Assembly: GCA_017631435.1 (NCBI GenBank)
Contig: JAGBTG010000024.1
Coordinates: 1-47,525 of the forward strand
DNA length: 47,525 bases
From: Bacteroidales bacterium
Lineage (GTDB): Bacteria > Bacteroidota > Bacteroidia > Bacteroidales > UBA932
Direction: 5' to 3'
Shown: one piece after another, positions 31,069-39,555 of the stretch
Numbering within the stretch: position 1 is the stretch's first letter
Layout: the number at the start of each line of letters is the position of its first letter
Notes under the pieces: generated by a model
Seen by the model: only the letters and a program-made list of their open reading frames with translations
The model's database searches: none
Told to the model about the DNA's origin: nothing
Program-made: the position numbers and the translations under genes

Positions 31069-33246
31069 TCAGTTTGCGTAAAACGGCCAGTTGATACCCA
31101 GCTTGAGTGCCTTCTGCGATCTTATGTATCTGAAGGCGCTGAAGTAGTCGTTATCCGGCCAGCCTTGAGCCGCGTTAATGTATTTTACAAATATGCTGGC
31201 ACGTTTCCACTGCATGTTTATGAATGCATCTATGTATGGAGTATTGCCAATCTTTTCTGTCTTCTGGTTGTAGAACACTCCCAAAGCAGGTGAGTATCCA
31301 GGTGCATAGTACTCGGTAGTGAAGATTGCATTTGCACCAATCTGCACATCAAGCACATTCTTTACCAGTGCAAACTGGAAGTAGTACTTCAAATCAAGTG
31401 CCAGTGTTGGAAGCGGAACCACCTCCTCATCTGAAGAGACCTGGAAGAGGGCTTTGTTGTCCAAGTGGAGTTTCCATAGCTGGATATCCTTTTTCACATA
31501 CGCGCTCAGAATGTTCATTGCCTCCGTATTCTGCCTTACAATTGAAAGGGAATCAAAGTATGTGTTGTTCTTCAGCATTGCATACCCGACGGAAGCCTCC
31601 ATTTTCCAGTCGGGAATCTCAAGTTTGCCCTCAATTTTGGTAAGGGTGCTCTTCTCAAAGTTGTTGTTCCAGATGTAATGGTTTGTATAGGCGTTGTTGT
31701 AGAAGTAGTTTGGCCTCTGCTGTGATACATGAGCCTTGGCAGTAAGATGAATTCCCTGCGGCATCTTTTGCGGATAAGATGAGAAAGTCATCTTGCCGTC
31801 AACAGAAAAATCGTTCTGGTAGTATCCGGCAAAATCATATTTGGCCATACCGCTCCAGTTGAAGTATCTCTTCAGTTTTCCCCCTGCACCAAAGTACATG
31901 TACAGGTTGTTCTCTTTCTCATTTGAGTTGCCCTGCAGGAAGTAATCAGGCTTGAATCCGTAAAGGCTCAGATACTGGTGACCTATACCCGCACTCACAT
32001 TGGAGATGATTGCCTCCTTGGCCCATGGCTGCAGGTTGATGAAAAAGCGGTTCTCAAGCTTGAACACCCTCATTGAATCGGCACTCTCAGTAGGGTTGAT
32101 GAAGAAGTTGTTGTGGTACAGGGCCCTTCCAACTGAGTCAGATAACGAAATGTTGTCTGTGTATTTCTTTGCATACACTGTAGCATCAAAACTGTGTCCA
32201 ATATACGCCATTGTACCCTCGCCAAGTTCCTTTTCAATTGCATTGCCAAGCGAGTCCTTCTGCTGAAGGAACTTGAAAGGGATGCCGTATGAATGGGTAA
32301 GGAAAAATGTCCTTCGTTTAAGGTCATTATGGGCCTCATTCAGAGCAATTGGAATCACCTTTGCATCCAAAAGTGTATCCAGTACCATTGAAGGGTCAGA
32401 CACACCTCCGTTCTCATCCCTCTTTATCCTGTTGTATATGAATCCACCCTGGGCAACATATCTCTTTCCCAGGTAGTTTCCGGTAATTGCAACGGTCCTG
32501 TTGTCTGTCTTTTCGTTCTCAAGCATACCGGCGCCACCATACCTGCGGTAAAGGAAATTGAAGTTGAATGATGGGGTAAAGTTCTGTGTATGAAGGAACT
32601 TCATGTTGGATTCCTCAAGTTTCTTGTTGGCAAACAGCGTTCCCCAGTAACCCATCTCGGTATAAGGGGTCTTTGTGTTGTAGAACGGCAATGTCTCCGG
32701 AGTATAAGTGTATGGAAGATAGCCGTCAAAGAACGGGAATATCTCATCATCAGGCCTGTTGAACCAGTTGTTGTACTGCATTGCTGATCCCGACAGTCCC
32801 AGCCAGTTTGCTCCAACATCATTCCTGCTGTGTGGCTGCTCTGAGAACCACTCATGGTAAGTTGTATCAGGACTGATGCTTACAGGCTTGTTGAACCATG
32901 TATCTGCATTCCACAGGAACATCCTCTTGTATTTGGTGGTATCATCAAACACGTAGGTATGCAGCAGCCTTGGGGTGTTCCTCAACACACTGTCCTTGTA
33001 GTTCCAGATGCTGTCGCGCTGCATCCTCTTGAGTTCCTTCTTTGAAATCTGTTGGGCCACAGCCACACTGTCGGCCTTCTGCACAGCAAGAGAATCCTGG
33101 CCGGCAACGGCCTGTGCTGCAGCCACAGCAAGAGAATCAATCTCCTGTGCACCTGCAGATGATGCCGCCATAAAAAATGCAGCAAACAATGCAATCATTA
33201 AAACTTTTCTTCCCGACAATATTTTCTTGGTCATTCCAATAGTCAT
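31069..33246 (-). CDS. Bacteroidota 'putative porin' outer-membrane protein
   Basis: The 725-residue protein has a signal peptide (from the second Met, MTKKILSGRKVLMIALFAAF...GAQ). An Ala/Asp/Ser-rich helical segment with SLAVAAAQ-type repeats (about 36-70) and a KKELKRMQRDSIWNYKDSVL block precede a beta-barrel domain rich in aromatic residues up to the end. It matches the family annotated 'putative porin' in Bacteroidota. The role is uncertain; position between the MurU-like and MltF-like genes suggests a link to peptidoglycan turnover. The start may be 33234. Confidence 0.8.
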   Translation of the reverse strand: MTIGMTKKILSGRKVLMIALFAAFFMAASSAGAQEIDSLAVAAAQAVAGQDSLAVQKADSVAVAQQISKKELKRMQRDSIWNYKDSVLRNTPRLLHTYVFDDTTKYKRMFLWNADTWFNKPVSISPDTTYHEWFSEQPHSRNDVGANWLGLSGSAMQYNNWFNRPDDEIFPFFDGYLPYTYTPETLPFYNTKTPYTEMGYWGTLFANKKLEESNMKFLHTQNFTPSFNFNFLYRRYGGAGMLENEKTDNRTVAITGNYLGKRYVAQGGFIYNRIKRDENGGVSDPSMVLDTLLDAKVIPIALNEAHNDLKRRTFFLTHSYGIPFKFLQQKDSLGNAIEKELGEGTMAYIGHSFDATVYAKKYTDNISLSDSVGRALYHNNFFINPTESADSMRVFKLENRFFINLQPWAKEAIISNVSAGIGHQYLSLYGFKPDYFLQGNSNEKENNLYMYFGAGGKLKRYFNWSGMAKYDFAGYYQNDFSVDGKMTFSSYPQKMPQGIHLTAKAHVSQQRPNYFYNNAYTNHYIWNNNFEKSTLTKIEGKLEIPDWKMEASVGYAMLKNNTYFDSLSIVRQNTEAMNILSAYVKKDIQLWKLHLDNKALFQVSSDEEVVPLPTLALDLKYYFQFALVKNVLDVQIGANAIFTTEYYAPGYSPALGVFYNQKTEKIGNTPYIDAFINMQWKRASIFVKYINAAQGWPDNDYFSAFRYIRSQKALKLGINWPFYAN

Positions 33247-33249
33247 GTA

Positions 33250-34050
33250 TTAGTTGTTCTTAAGTTGCAGGTACATCTGTTCTGCCTGCTGCAGTGAATC
33301 AAGTTTGCCCACATCCACAAGCTGAAGGTCATTCTTCACGTACCCTTTAATTATGTATTTGTCTGCCATGGCCAGATAAAAATCTACAATGGCAAACTTC
33401 TCAGGCCACTGCGCCATGATGTTGAAAACTTCAGGCGAAATCACATGTGTTCCGGCAAAGGCATATTTTTTCAATCCATGCTCCTGAAGGAACTTCTCTG
33501 CATCAAACCCTTCTGAAGGCACCCGTTTGAGCTCTGCATAAGGGGATTTCACCTCTCCGGTAGAGACATTCATCCATCCCTGCAGATTGTTGTTTGAATC
33601 AAACAGGAAATACCTCGATGTCTTGCGCTCACTCACAAGCAATGTGGCAAGCGGTGTGTCAATTGAGATGGAATTGCTGTAGTGGTAATCCAGAAAATCC
33701 TCAAAATCCAGGTTGGAGATAATGTCCACATTGTGCACCAGGAACGGTTCATTACCCTCAAGCAGTGGAGCTGCATGTCTTATGCCGCCGCCTGTCTCCC
33801 TCAAAATGTCTGTCTCATCAGAGAACTGCACATCAATTCCAAAACTGTTGTTTGCAGCCACATATTCCCTTATTTTCTCTGCAAAGTGATGGAGGTTCAC
33901 TACAACCTCATCAAAACCTGCCCCCTTTAGTTTTTCAATGAGAATTTTCAGCAACGGCTCGCCCGCTACAGGAACCAGTGCCTTGGGCATAGTGTCTGTA
34001 ATGGGTTTGAGTCTGGTTCCCAGTCCTGCTGCAAAAATCAGTGCCTTCAT
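33250..34050 (-). CDS. MurU-like sugar-1-phosphate nucleotidyltransferase
   Basis: The 266-residue protein starts MKALIFAAGLGTRLKPITDTMPKALVPV, the nucleotide-binding signature of NTP_transferase enzymes (GxGTRL...PKAL), and contains HNVDIISNLD and TGGGIRHA. Length and context fit MurU (UDP-MurNAc formation from MurNAc-1-phosphate) and the neighbour gene supplies the matching kinase. The operon order is kinase-RapZ, this gene (8-bp gap), putative porin (3-bp gap), MltF-like enzyme. Related mannose-1-phosphate enzymes cannot be excluded. Confidence 0.8.
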   Translation of the reverse strand: MKALIFAAGLGTRLKPITDTMPKALVPVAGEPLLKILIEKLKGAGFDEVVVNLHHFAEKIREYVAANNSFGIDVQFSDETDILRETGGGIRHAAPLLEGNEPFLVHNVDIISNLDFEDFLDYHYSNSISIDTPLATLLVSERKTSRYFLFDSNNNLQGWMNVSTGEVKSPYAELKRVPSEGFDAEKFLQEHGLKKYAFAGTHVISPEVFNIMAQWPEKFAIVDFYLAMADKYIIKGYVKNDLQLVDVGKLDSLQQAEQMYLQLKNN

Positions 34051-34058
34051 GTCTGCTT

Positions 34059-35480
34059 CTAGAATTCTTGTCTGATATCCTGTTCCCTATGGTAAACCTT
34101 AACGGTAATGTTGTATTTTTTTGCAAGGTACTCTGCAAGGTGCTGTGCGCAGTACACAGAGCGGTGCTGGCCTCCTGTACAGCCGAAGCTGAACATAAGG
34201 TTGGTAAACTTGCGCTCCATATAGCGGGTAACATGTGCATCCGCCAGCTCATAAACGTGGGCAAGGAACTTGGTAACCTCACCGTCATCCTCAAGGAACT
34301 CAATTACCTCCTTGTCCAAGCCGGTAAAATGCTTGAAGTGGTCATATTTTCCCGGGTTGTTGATTGCGCGGCAGTCAAAAACATATCCTCCGCCGTTTCC
34401 GCTGTCGTCAACAGGAATACCCTTTTTGTATGAGAAGCTGAAGATCCTCACCTCAAGTTTCTTCTCAGCCCTCAAATCTGAGAACTGGCGCATATTGGTA
34501 AGCTCAGTAAGCAATTCCTGAACATAAGGGTACTCGGTAAACGGCTGCTCATTGATGAGCTTGCGGAGGTTGTCAATGGCAAACGGAACGCTCTGCAGGA
34601 AGTGGGGCTTCTTCTCAAAGTAGCCCCTGAAACCGTATGCTCCAAGCACCTGCATTGTACGGAACAGCACAAACAGCCTCAATTTCTTGTAGAACTCCTC
34701 TTTAGGTATCTGAATATAAGGCTCAAGTGCCTCACGGTATGTCTCAATAAGGGTCTCCTTGAGTTCTGTAGGGTAATTGGCCTTGGCCTGCCATACAAAA
34801 GATGCAAGGTCATAGTAAAGAGGCCCTTTTCTTCCTCCCTGGAAATCAATGAAGTAAGGCTCGTTGCCTACAAGCATCACGTTGCGGGCCTGGAAATCCC
34901 TGTACATGAAAGTCTCTGCATTGCCCCCCTCAAGAAGGTCAGCAGCCATTTTGGTCATATCCTCGTGCAGCTTTATCTCGCTGAACTCAAGACCGGTTGT
35001 CTTTAGGAAACAGTATTTGAAGTAGTTGAAATCGAACCATACATTCCTATCGTCAAACTCAGGCTGCGGGAAACAGATGTTGTAGTCCAGTCCCTTGCCA
35101 CCCTCAAACTGAAGTTTTGGAAGGGTTGCAATGGTTTTCTTCAAAAGTGAAATTTCGTCGGGAGAAAAATTGCTGGTATCCCTGCCCTGGGCAATGGCAT
35201 TGAAAAGGGTTGCATCACCCAAATCCTCCTGAAGGTAGAACTCGTTGGTGCTGTTTGCACAGAATACCTGCGGTACCGGCAATCCCTTCAGTTTGAAATG
35301 TTTGGCAATCTCCATAAAGGCAATGTTCTCCTCCACAGAGGTTCCCTTTGCACCAATGAGGGTTATTCCGCTTCCCGATATCCTGAAGTATCTTCTGTTG
35401 CTTCCGCTTGATGGCAATTCCTGAATGCTCTCAGGCTTCTGTTTGGTATATTCTTCAAATAATTTCTCCAGTTCCTTCAT
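34059..35480 (-). CDS. AmgK-like sugar kinase fused to a RapZ C-terminal domain
   Basis: The 473-residue fusion has two parts. Residues 1-330 are an aminoglycoside-phosphotransferase-type kinase with the catalytic YRDFQARN (193-200) and the metal-binding IDFQGGRKGPLYYDLASF (211-228), as in anomeric MurNAc/GlcNAc kinase AmgK. Residues 343-473 match the RapZ C-terminal domain, with VFDCRAINNPG (367-377), FTGLDKEVIEFL (385-396) and FGCTGGQHRSVYCAQHLA (432-449). In gamma-proteobacteria that domain senses glucosamine-6-phosphate. The fusion therefore suggests that the kinase is coupled to a hexosamine-phosphate sensor. The RapZ N-terminal kinase domain is absent. The promoter is at 35521-35528. 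Confidence 0.85.
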   Translation of the reverse strand: MKELEKLFEEYTKQKPESIQELPSSGSNRRYFRISGSGITLIGAKGTSVEENIAFMEIAKHFKLKGLPVPQVFCANSTNEFYLQEDLGDATLFNAIAQGRDTSNFSPDEISLLKKTIATLPKLQFEGGKGLDYNICFPQPEFDDRNVWFDFNYFKYCFLKTTGLEFSEIKLHEDMTKMAADLLEGGNAETFMYRDFQARNVMLVGNEPYFIDFQGGRKGPLYYDLASFVWQAKANYPTELKETLIETYREALEPYIQIPKEEFYKKLRLFVLFRTMQVLGAYGFRGYFEKKPHFLQSVPFAIDNLRKLINEQPFTEYPYVQELLTELTNMRQFSDLRAEKKLEVRIFSFSYKKGIPVDDSGNGGGYVFDCRAINNPGKYDHFKHFTGLDKEVIEFLEDDGEVTKFLAHVYELADAHVTRYMERKFTNLMFSFGCTGGQHRSVYCAQHLAEYLAKKYNITVKVYHREQDIRQEF

Positions 35481-35520
35481 CTCTTTCTTTTCTTACTGTA
35501 CAGTTTTTTCTTTAATCTAG

Positions 35521-35528
35521 CAAAAATA
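35521..35528 (-). promoter_or_regulatory. -7 box TATTTTTG for the peptidoglycan-salvage operon
   Basis: The minus strand reads TATTTTTG, 40 nt upstream of the ATG at 35480. Confidence 0.55.
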
Positions 35529-35543
35529 GCATTTTCTTATGGA

Positions 35544-35984
35544 TTAGCCAATCTCAATCAATATTATTTTACCGTCATTGAGCACGTGGTAAGTAGCACA
35601 ATTGTCTATATTTATGTGGTCTGGCGGCAGTATGAAGTTTGTGTTAATGATCCAACAAGTATCTTTTTTTACTTCCAGGTACAAGTCTTTAATATTTCCA
35701 CTCAGGTATTTTGAATCAAAGAGGTCCAGGATGTTTTTGTAAACAGCACCAATTACCATTATCAAAGAATCATGATTGAAATTTGGTTCTCCGTTGTTGA
35801 ACATAGAAGTGGAATCCATTACTAACTGCACTGAGTGTCCATCTATTTCAATGCTGGTCAATTTGAGACCTTCTGTATTTTCTGGAGCTCTTGAACAAGA
35901 GATGCATAGGACTGTGCTTATGATACAGGTGAAGACAAGGATAATTTTACTTGCTAAACTTAAATAATGAATAATATAATGCAT
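35544..35984 (-). CDS. Small A+T-rich lipoprotein of unknown function
   Basis: The 146-residue protein has a hydrophobic segment ending in a lipobox-like LCISC (Cys30), followed by a short mature domain containing FILPPDHINIDN. No family is recognised. It lies alone between the kinase-RapZ operon and the M28 gene on the opposite strand, and its base composition is more A+T-rich than both. Confidence 0.6.
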   Translation of the reverse strand: MHYIIHYLSLASKIILVFTCIISTVLCISCSRAPENTEGLKLTSIEIDGHSVQLVMDSTSMFNNGEPNFNHDSLIMVIGAVYKNILDLFDSKYLSGNIKDLYLEVKKDTCWIINTNFILPPDHINIDNCATYHVLNDGKIILIEIG

Positions 35985-36094
35985 ACTATGAATTTTAATA
36001 TGAGTTTCATATGGGAGTCTGGTATAAAGATAGGGATAATTATCAAGAAGAAAATGAGGAGTAGATGAGTTTTTTTATTCATGTTTATTTGTAG

Positions 36095-36102
36095 TATCTT
36101 TA
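36095..36102 (+). promoter_or_regulatory. -7-like box TATCTTTA for the M28 peptidase gene
   Basis: TATCTTTA matches seven of eight positions of TAnnTTTG, 22 nt before the ATG at 36125. Confidence 0.4.
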
Positions 36103-36124
36103 CATCCGTTATTTTATAAGCATT

Positions 36125-37081
36125 ATGAGAAAGATTTCAATAGCGATTTTTGCGTTTATGCTGTTTGCGGGGGTGCTTTCTGCGCAGGAGAGCAGGGAGT
36201 ATACCAAACAGTATGGGGTTTACTCGGATGAGTGGGCCAAGGAGGTGATTGGCTTTATGGCGGATGAGAAGTTCAACGGCCGTGAGGCAGGAACCAAGGA
36301 GAACTACAAGATTATGAAGTTCATTGCAAAGGAGTTCAAGAAGATGGGATTGAAGCCTGAGATTCAGAAGATTACTTCTGAGAGCCTTACTGCTGCAATT
36401 GGTGAGCCTCGTAAGGGGAAGGTTTATCCTGCCAAGATGAACAATGTGATTGCAAGGATTGAGGGAAAGAACCCTAATATGCAGGTTGTTGTGGGTGCCC
36501 ATTATGACCATCTGGGCAACAAGCCTGGGATTGGAATCCATCCGGGTGCCGATGATAATGCGTCGGGAATAGTTGCACTCCTTTCGTTGGCAAAGATGAT
36601 GGTGGCTTCAGGCATCACTCCGGAGTACACAGTTGTATTCTGTGCTTGGGACGGTGAGGAGAAAGGGCTTCTCGGTTCAAAATATTTTGTGGCCGACTGG
36701 TATGCCAACCGTACTGCTGCCGATTCTATCTGCAGATATATGAATTTTGATATGGTGGGCCGCTGTGACGATCCTGCAAAGCCAACCACTACTTTTGCGT
36801 GGAATGACAATTTCCCTTCGTTGAAGGAAGATTGCGATTTGGTGTATGAGACTATAGATAAGCCGTTTACAGTGATCTACGATCGCCGTGTGGGGGATGG
36901 GAAAGGTGGGTCTGATTATGCTCCGTTCTCCAAAAACAACATTCCGTTTGTTGCGTGGATGGAGGAGTCCCTTCATGAGGATTACCATAAACCTGGTGAT
37001 GTCCCTGCAAAAATCTGTTGGGAAAGACTCCATAAGACAGTGCTGCTGGCTTATGGAATCCTGTACCGTTGGGTTGACTAG
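36125..37081 (+). CDS. Secreted M28 family zinc aminopeptidase
   Basis: The 318-residue protein has a signal peptide (MRKISIAIFAFMLFAGVLSAQ). The metal ligands and catalytic residues of M28 are visible: GAHYDHLG (His and Asp), GADDNASG (bridging Asp), WDGEEKGLLGS (catalytic Glu and metal Glu), NFDMVG (Asp) and a late His in HEDYHKPGD. It would cleave N-terminal residues from peptides in the periplasm or outside. The gene is single; its end overlaps the convergent transporter gene by 4 bp. Confidence 0.92.
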   Translation: MRKISIAIFAFMLFAGVLSAQESREYTKQYGVYSDEWAKEVIGFMADEKFNGREAGTKENYKIMKFIAKEFKKMGLKPEIQKITSESLTAAIGEPRKGKVYPAKMNNVIARIEGKNPNMQVVVGAHYDHLGNKPGIGIHPGADDNASGIVALLSLAKMMVASGITPEYTVVFCAWDGEEKGLLGSKYFVADWYANRTAADSICRYMNFDMVGRCDDPAKPTTTFAWNDNFPSLKEDCDLVYETIDKPFTVIYDRRVGDGKGGSDYAPFSKNNIPFVAWMEESLHEDYHKPGDVPAKICWERLHKTVLLAYGILYRWVD

Positions 37082-37995
37082 CCGTTGGATTGGTTAGTTT
37101 TTTTCCTTTTTTCGTGCAGGTACATCTGCAGACTGTTAAAGAGATTCTGCCAAATGGAGTAGAGGGCTATTGATACCGATGCCAGAGGGTTGAGGTAGAT
37201 GTTGGCCATCCAGATTCCAAGGGCAGAATTTTTTTGTCCCAGCATCTGGCCGCCTGCAACGGTATCTCCGTATTTCTTCCCGATGAGTTTTCCAACAGCA
37301 AACTGCACTGCACAGATGAATATTGAGATTCCTCCCAGTATGATGATGCTGTGGAGGTTTTCTTTTCCGTGGAGGAAGATGAAGTTGATTGTCTGGCCAA
37401 GGGTGATGGCAAGGGCCAATGACCAGAAATACAGTGACCACCCCTTGAATCTTGCTATGGCCCCGTTAACCTTTGGCACCCAGAGCTGAAGCCCAAAGGC
37501 AATGAAGAACGGGAATGCAATGATTGGGCTTACCCTCTTGAGGATGAGCCAGAAAGACTCAAAGAACGGCATCTGCTGCTGCACTCCTATAAAGGAGAAG
37601 AAAATAGGGGCAACAATTGCCACCATAAGGTTGCCAAGGATTACATGAGCCGTAACGGTCTCCCTGTTGGCACCAAGGATGCACGAGATTACAACCGATG
37701 ATGCAGCCACCGGGCAGATGATTGCAATAAGTACCCCCTGTGCAATGATCTCATTGCCGCCAACCCCCTTTGCCAGAAGGTATCCTCCCAAGCTCACCAG
37801 AATCTGGAACAGCAGCAGGGAGATGTTCATCCCGGTCATTTTCAGCAGTTTGAGCTGCTTGATGTCAACTGCCGTAAAGTTCAGCAGCAGGATGGTGAAA
37901 ATAAGGTATGGCACCACGATTACCAGGGTGGTACACCATTGGTGGAAAAGCAGTCCAAAGAGGATTGCTATTGGAAGTATCAGACTTCTGCTCAT
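37078..37995 (-). CDS. BASS-type (bile acid:sodium symporter-like) transporter
   Basis: The 305-residue protein has about nine to ten hydrophobic segments and the family regions ICPVAASSVVISCILGANRE and GQMLGQKNSALGIWMANIYL. It matches the BASS superfamily, which moves bile acids, keto acids or other organic anions with sodium. It follows the esterase gene by 11 bp and may be the last gene of the SGNH/GntP/esterase operon, in which case the substrate could be an organic acid released there. Confidence 0.8.
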   Translation of the reverse strand: MSRSLILPIAILFGLLFHQWCTTLVIVVPYLIFTILLLNFTAVDIKQLKLLKMTGMNISLLLFQILVSLGGYLLAKGVGGNEIIAQGVLIAIICPVAASSVVISCILGANRETVTAHVILGNLMVAIVAPIFFSFIGVQQQMPFFESFWLILKRVSPIIAFPFFIAFGLQLWVPKVNGAIARFKGWSLYFWSLALAITLGQTINFIFLHGKENLHSIIILGGISIFICAVQFAVGKLIGKKYGDTVAGGQMLGQKNSALGIWMANIYLNPLASVSIALYSIWQNLFNSLQMYLHEKRKKTNQSNG

Positions 37996-38006
37996 ATTTT
38001 TCTTGT

Positions 38007-39545
38007 TTATCCTTGTCCTTGAGATTTTACATCAATAGGGGCCTCCCAACTGTTCCAGCCGGTATGGGCCACCTCCCTAACAAACCATTTTCCGCCGCAT
38101 TTTGCATATATCTTATTCCCGATGAATGCAATCTCCTCCACCTGTCTTCCTTTTCCAGGAAGTGGAAGGATAGCCCTCACGCGGCCGTTCTGGTCACAAA
38201 CCTGTATCCCTATTGGGGTAGCAACATAAAGGTTCCCCTCTGTATCGAATGTCATATTGCCATACTTTGTATGGTTGTGGTTGTCTGTATTGTGCAGCCA
38301 GTAGAACTGCTGTCCTGCCTGCAAAGTGCCGTCGGGAGCAATAAGATAACTGATAAGCCAGTTGGAGTTCTTCTCCTGCGCAATCAGCAGCTTCCCGTTA
38401 GGGTAGATTGCAATCTCCTTCCCCGATGTTTCCAGGGTGTTCATCTTCACTGCCTTCTTTGTGCCCTTCCTAAGCAGATAAATCTCCCCCTCATTTGTGC
38501 TAATGTACTTGTCTCCGTTGTGCAACGCAAGCACCTTGTGAACGTTTTTCTTTAAAGTTACGTCGTCTCTTTGTACAATTAGCTGATTGTCAGGGGTAGT
38601 TTCAGACCACTGTTGGCCGTCTACAAGCAGCGACTGCAGCATGCCGTTCATGGATTTGCCGGTCTGGACCGGGGTGGGCCAGCCTCTCCAGAGCCAGCGC
38701 ATGGCGTCGGGGTAGGCGCGGGTGCCGTAGTAGATGCTGTGGGTGCCGCGGTCCCATTTGTAGTCGAATTCGTAGCCAGCAAAGTTGAGTGCAGAGGACA
38801 TGAGCTGGTTCTGCTCCCACCAGTCGCCAAAGATGTGGTTCCAGGTGTCGTTCACACCGTCCTGAAGGAAGATGCGGAGCGGTTTGGGCTCGGTCTTGCG
38901 GACAAGGGCAGGGTATTCGTTGCCGCCGCGCATGGCTACAAAGGTTCCAACGGAACTGTATACGCGGGCGAACAGGTCGGGCCTCTCCCAGGCAACGGTG
39001 AAGGCCGCTATTCCGCTGCTGCTGGCACCGGTGATGGCGCGGTCGTTGGGATTGTGGGAGATGAGGATCCTGTGTCCGTGGGGAGTCTCCAGATTCTCAA
39101 CCATTGGAATCACCTCCTCCTCAAGGAAGGTTGCCAGGCGGTTGTCGGTGCGGTCGAACTCGTTGCTGCGGTTGTAGCGGGCAACGGTGCCGTCTTGGTT
39201 GTGGCTCACTCCCGGCTGCAGGAAGATACCAATGGCTACAGGCATCTCGCCGGTGGCAATGAGGTTGTCAATCACGGTAATAGCCCCAAAAAGGTTGCCG
39301 TCGAGACCCACCACAAGGCAGGCAGGCTTTGTGCCGTCGTACTGTTTGGGGATGAATACCTGCCAGTCTCTGCTGGTGTTTGGGTATATCTTTGATTCTG
39401 TGATTGTTCCGCTGAGAATGCTTCCTCTAAGGCTGTCGGGAAGAGGAATGGTTGCAGGGTCCTTTGGGGTGGATGCATTGTGCTTGTTCTGGGCAAATGC
39501 GGTGGTGCAAAGGGTTGCAAGGAGTATGATGAGCAATCTTTTCAT
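38007..39545 (-). CDS. Secreted esterase fused to an SMP-30/gluconolactonase-like domain
   Basis: The start at 39545 is chosen because it begins the signal peptide MKRLLIILLATLCTTAFAQ; an upstream ATG adds 11 residues. Residues about 40-310 form an esterase D-type alpha/beta hydrolase with nucleophile motif GASSSGIAAF and the late His in GTHSIYYG. Residues about 320-512 resemble an SMP-30/gluconolactonase-type beta-propeller, with repeats such as YGNMTFDTEGNLYVATPIGIQVCDQNGRV. Together they could release and hydrolyse sugar-acid esters or lactones. The GntP-type permease gene next to it fits such a substrate. Confidence 0.8.
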   Translation of the reverse strand: MKRLLIILLATLCTTAFAQNKHNASTPKDPATIPLPDSLRGSILSGTITESKIYPNTSRDWQVFIPKQYDGTKPACLVVGLDGNLFGAITVIDNLIATGEMPVAIGIFLQPGVSHNQDGTVARYNRSNEFDRTDNRLATFLEEEVIPMVENLETPHGHRILISHNPNDRAITGASSSGIAAFTVAWERPDLFARVYSSVGTFVAMRGGNEYPALVRKTEPKPLRIFLQDGVNDTWNHIFGDWWEQNQLMSSALNFAGYEFDYKWDRGTHSIYYGTRAYPDAMRWLWRGWPTPVQTGKSMNGMLQSLLVDGQQWSETTPDNQLIVQRDDVTLKKNVHKVLALHNGDKYISTNEGEIYLLRKGTKKAVKMNTLETSGKEIAIYPNGKLLIAQEKNSNWLISYLIAPDGTLQAGQQFYWLHNTDNHNHTKYGNMTFDTEGNLYVATPIGIQVCDQNGRVRAILPLPGKGRQVEEIAFIGNKIYAKCGGKWFVREVAHTGWNSWEAPIDVKSQGQG

Positions 39546-39555
39546 AATGTGAAAA

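Noticed and set aside
38613-39395. Open frame of 260 codons on the plus strand
   Set aside because: It is the reverse-strand shadow of the esterase/SMP-30 fusion, with low-complexity Gly/Val/Ala sequence and no motifs.
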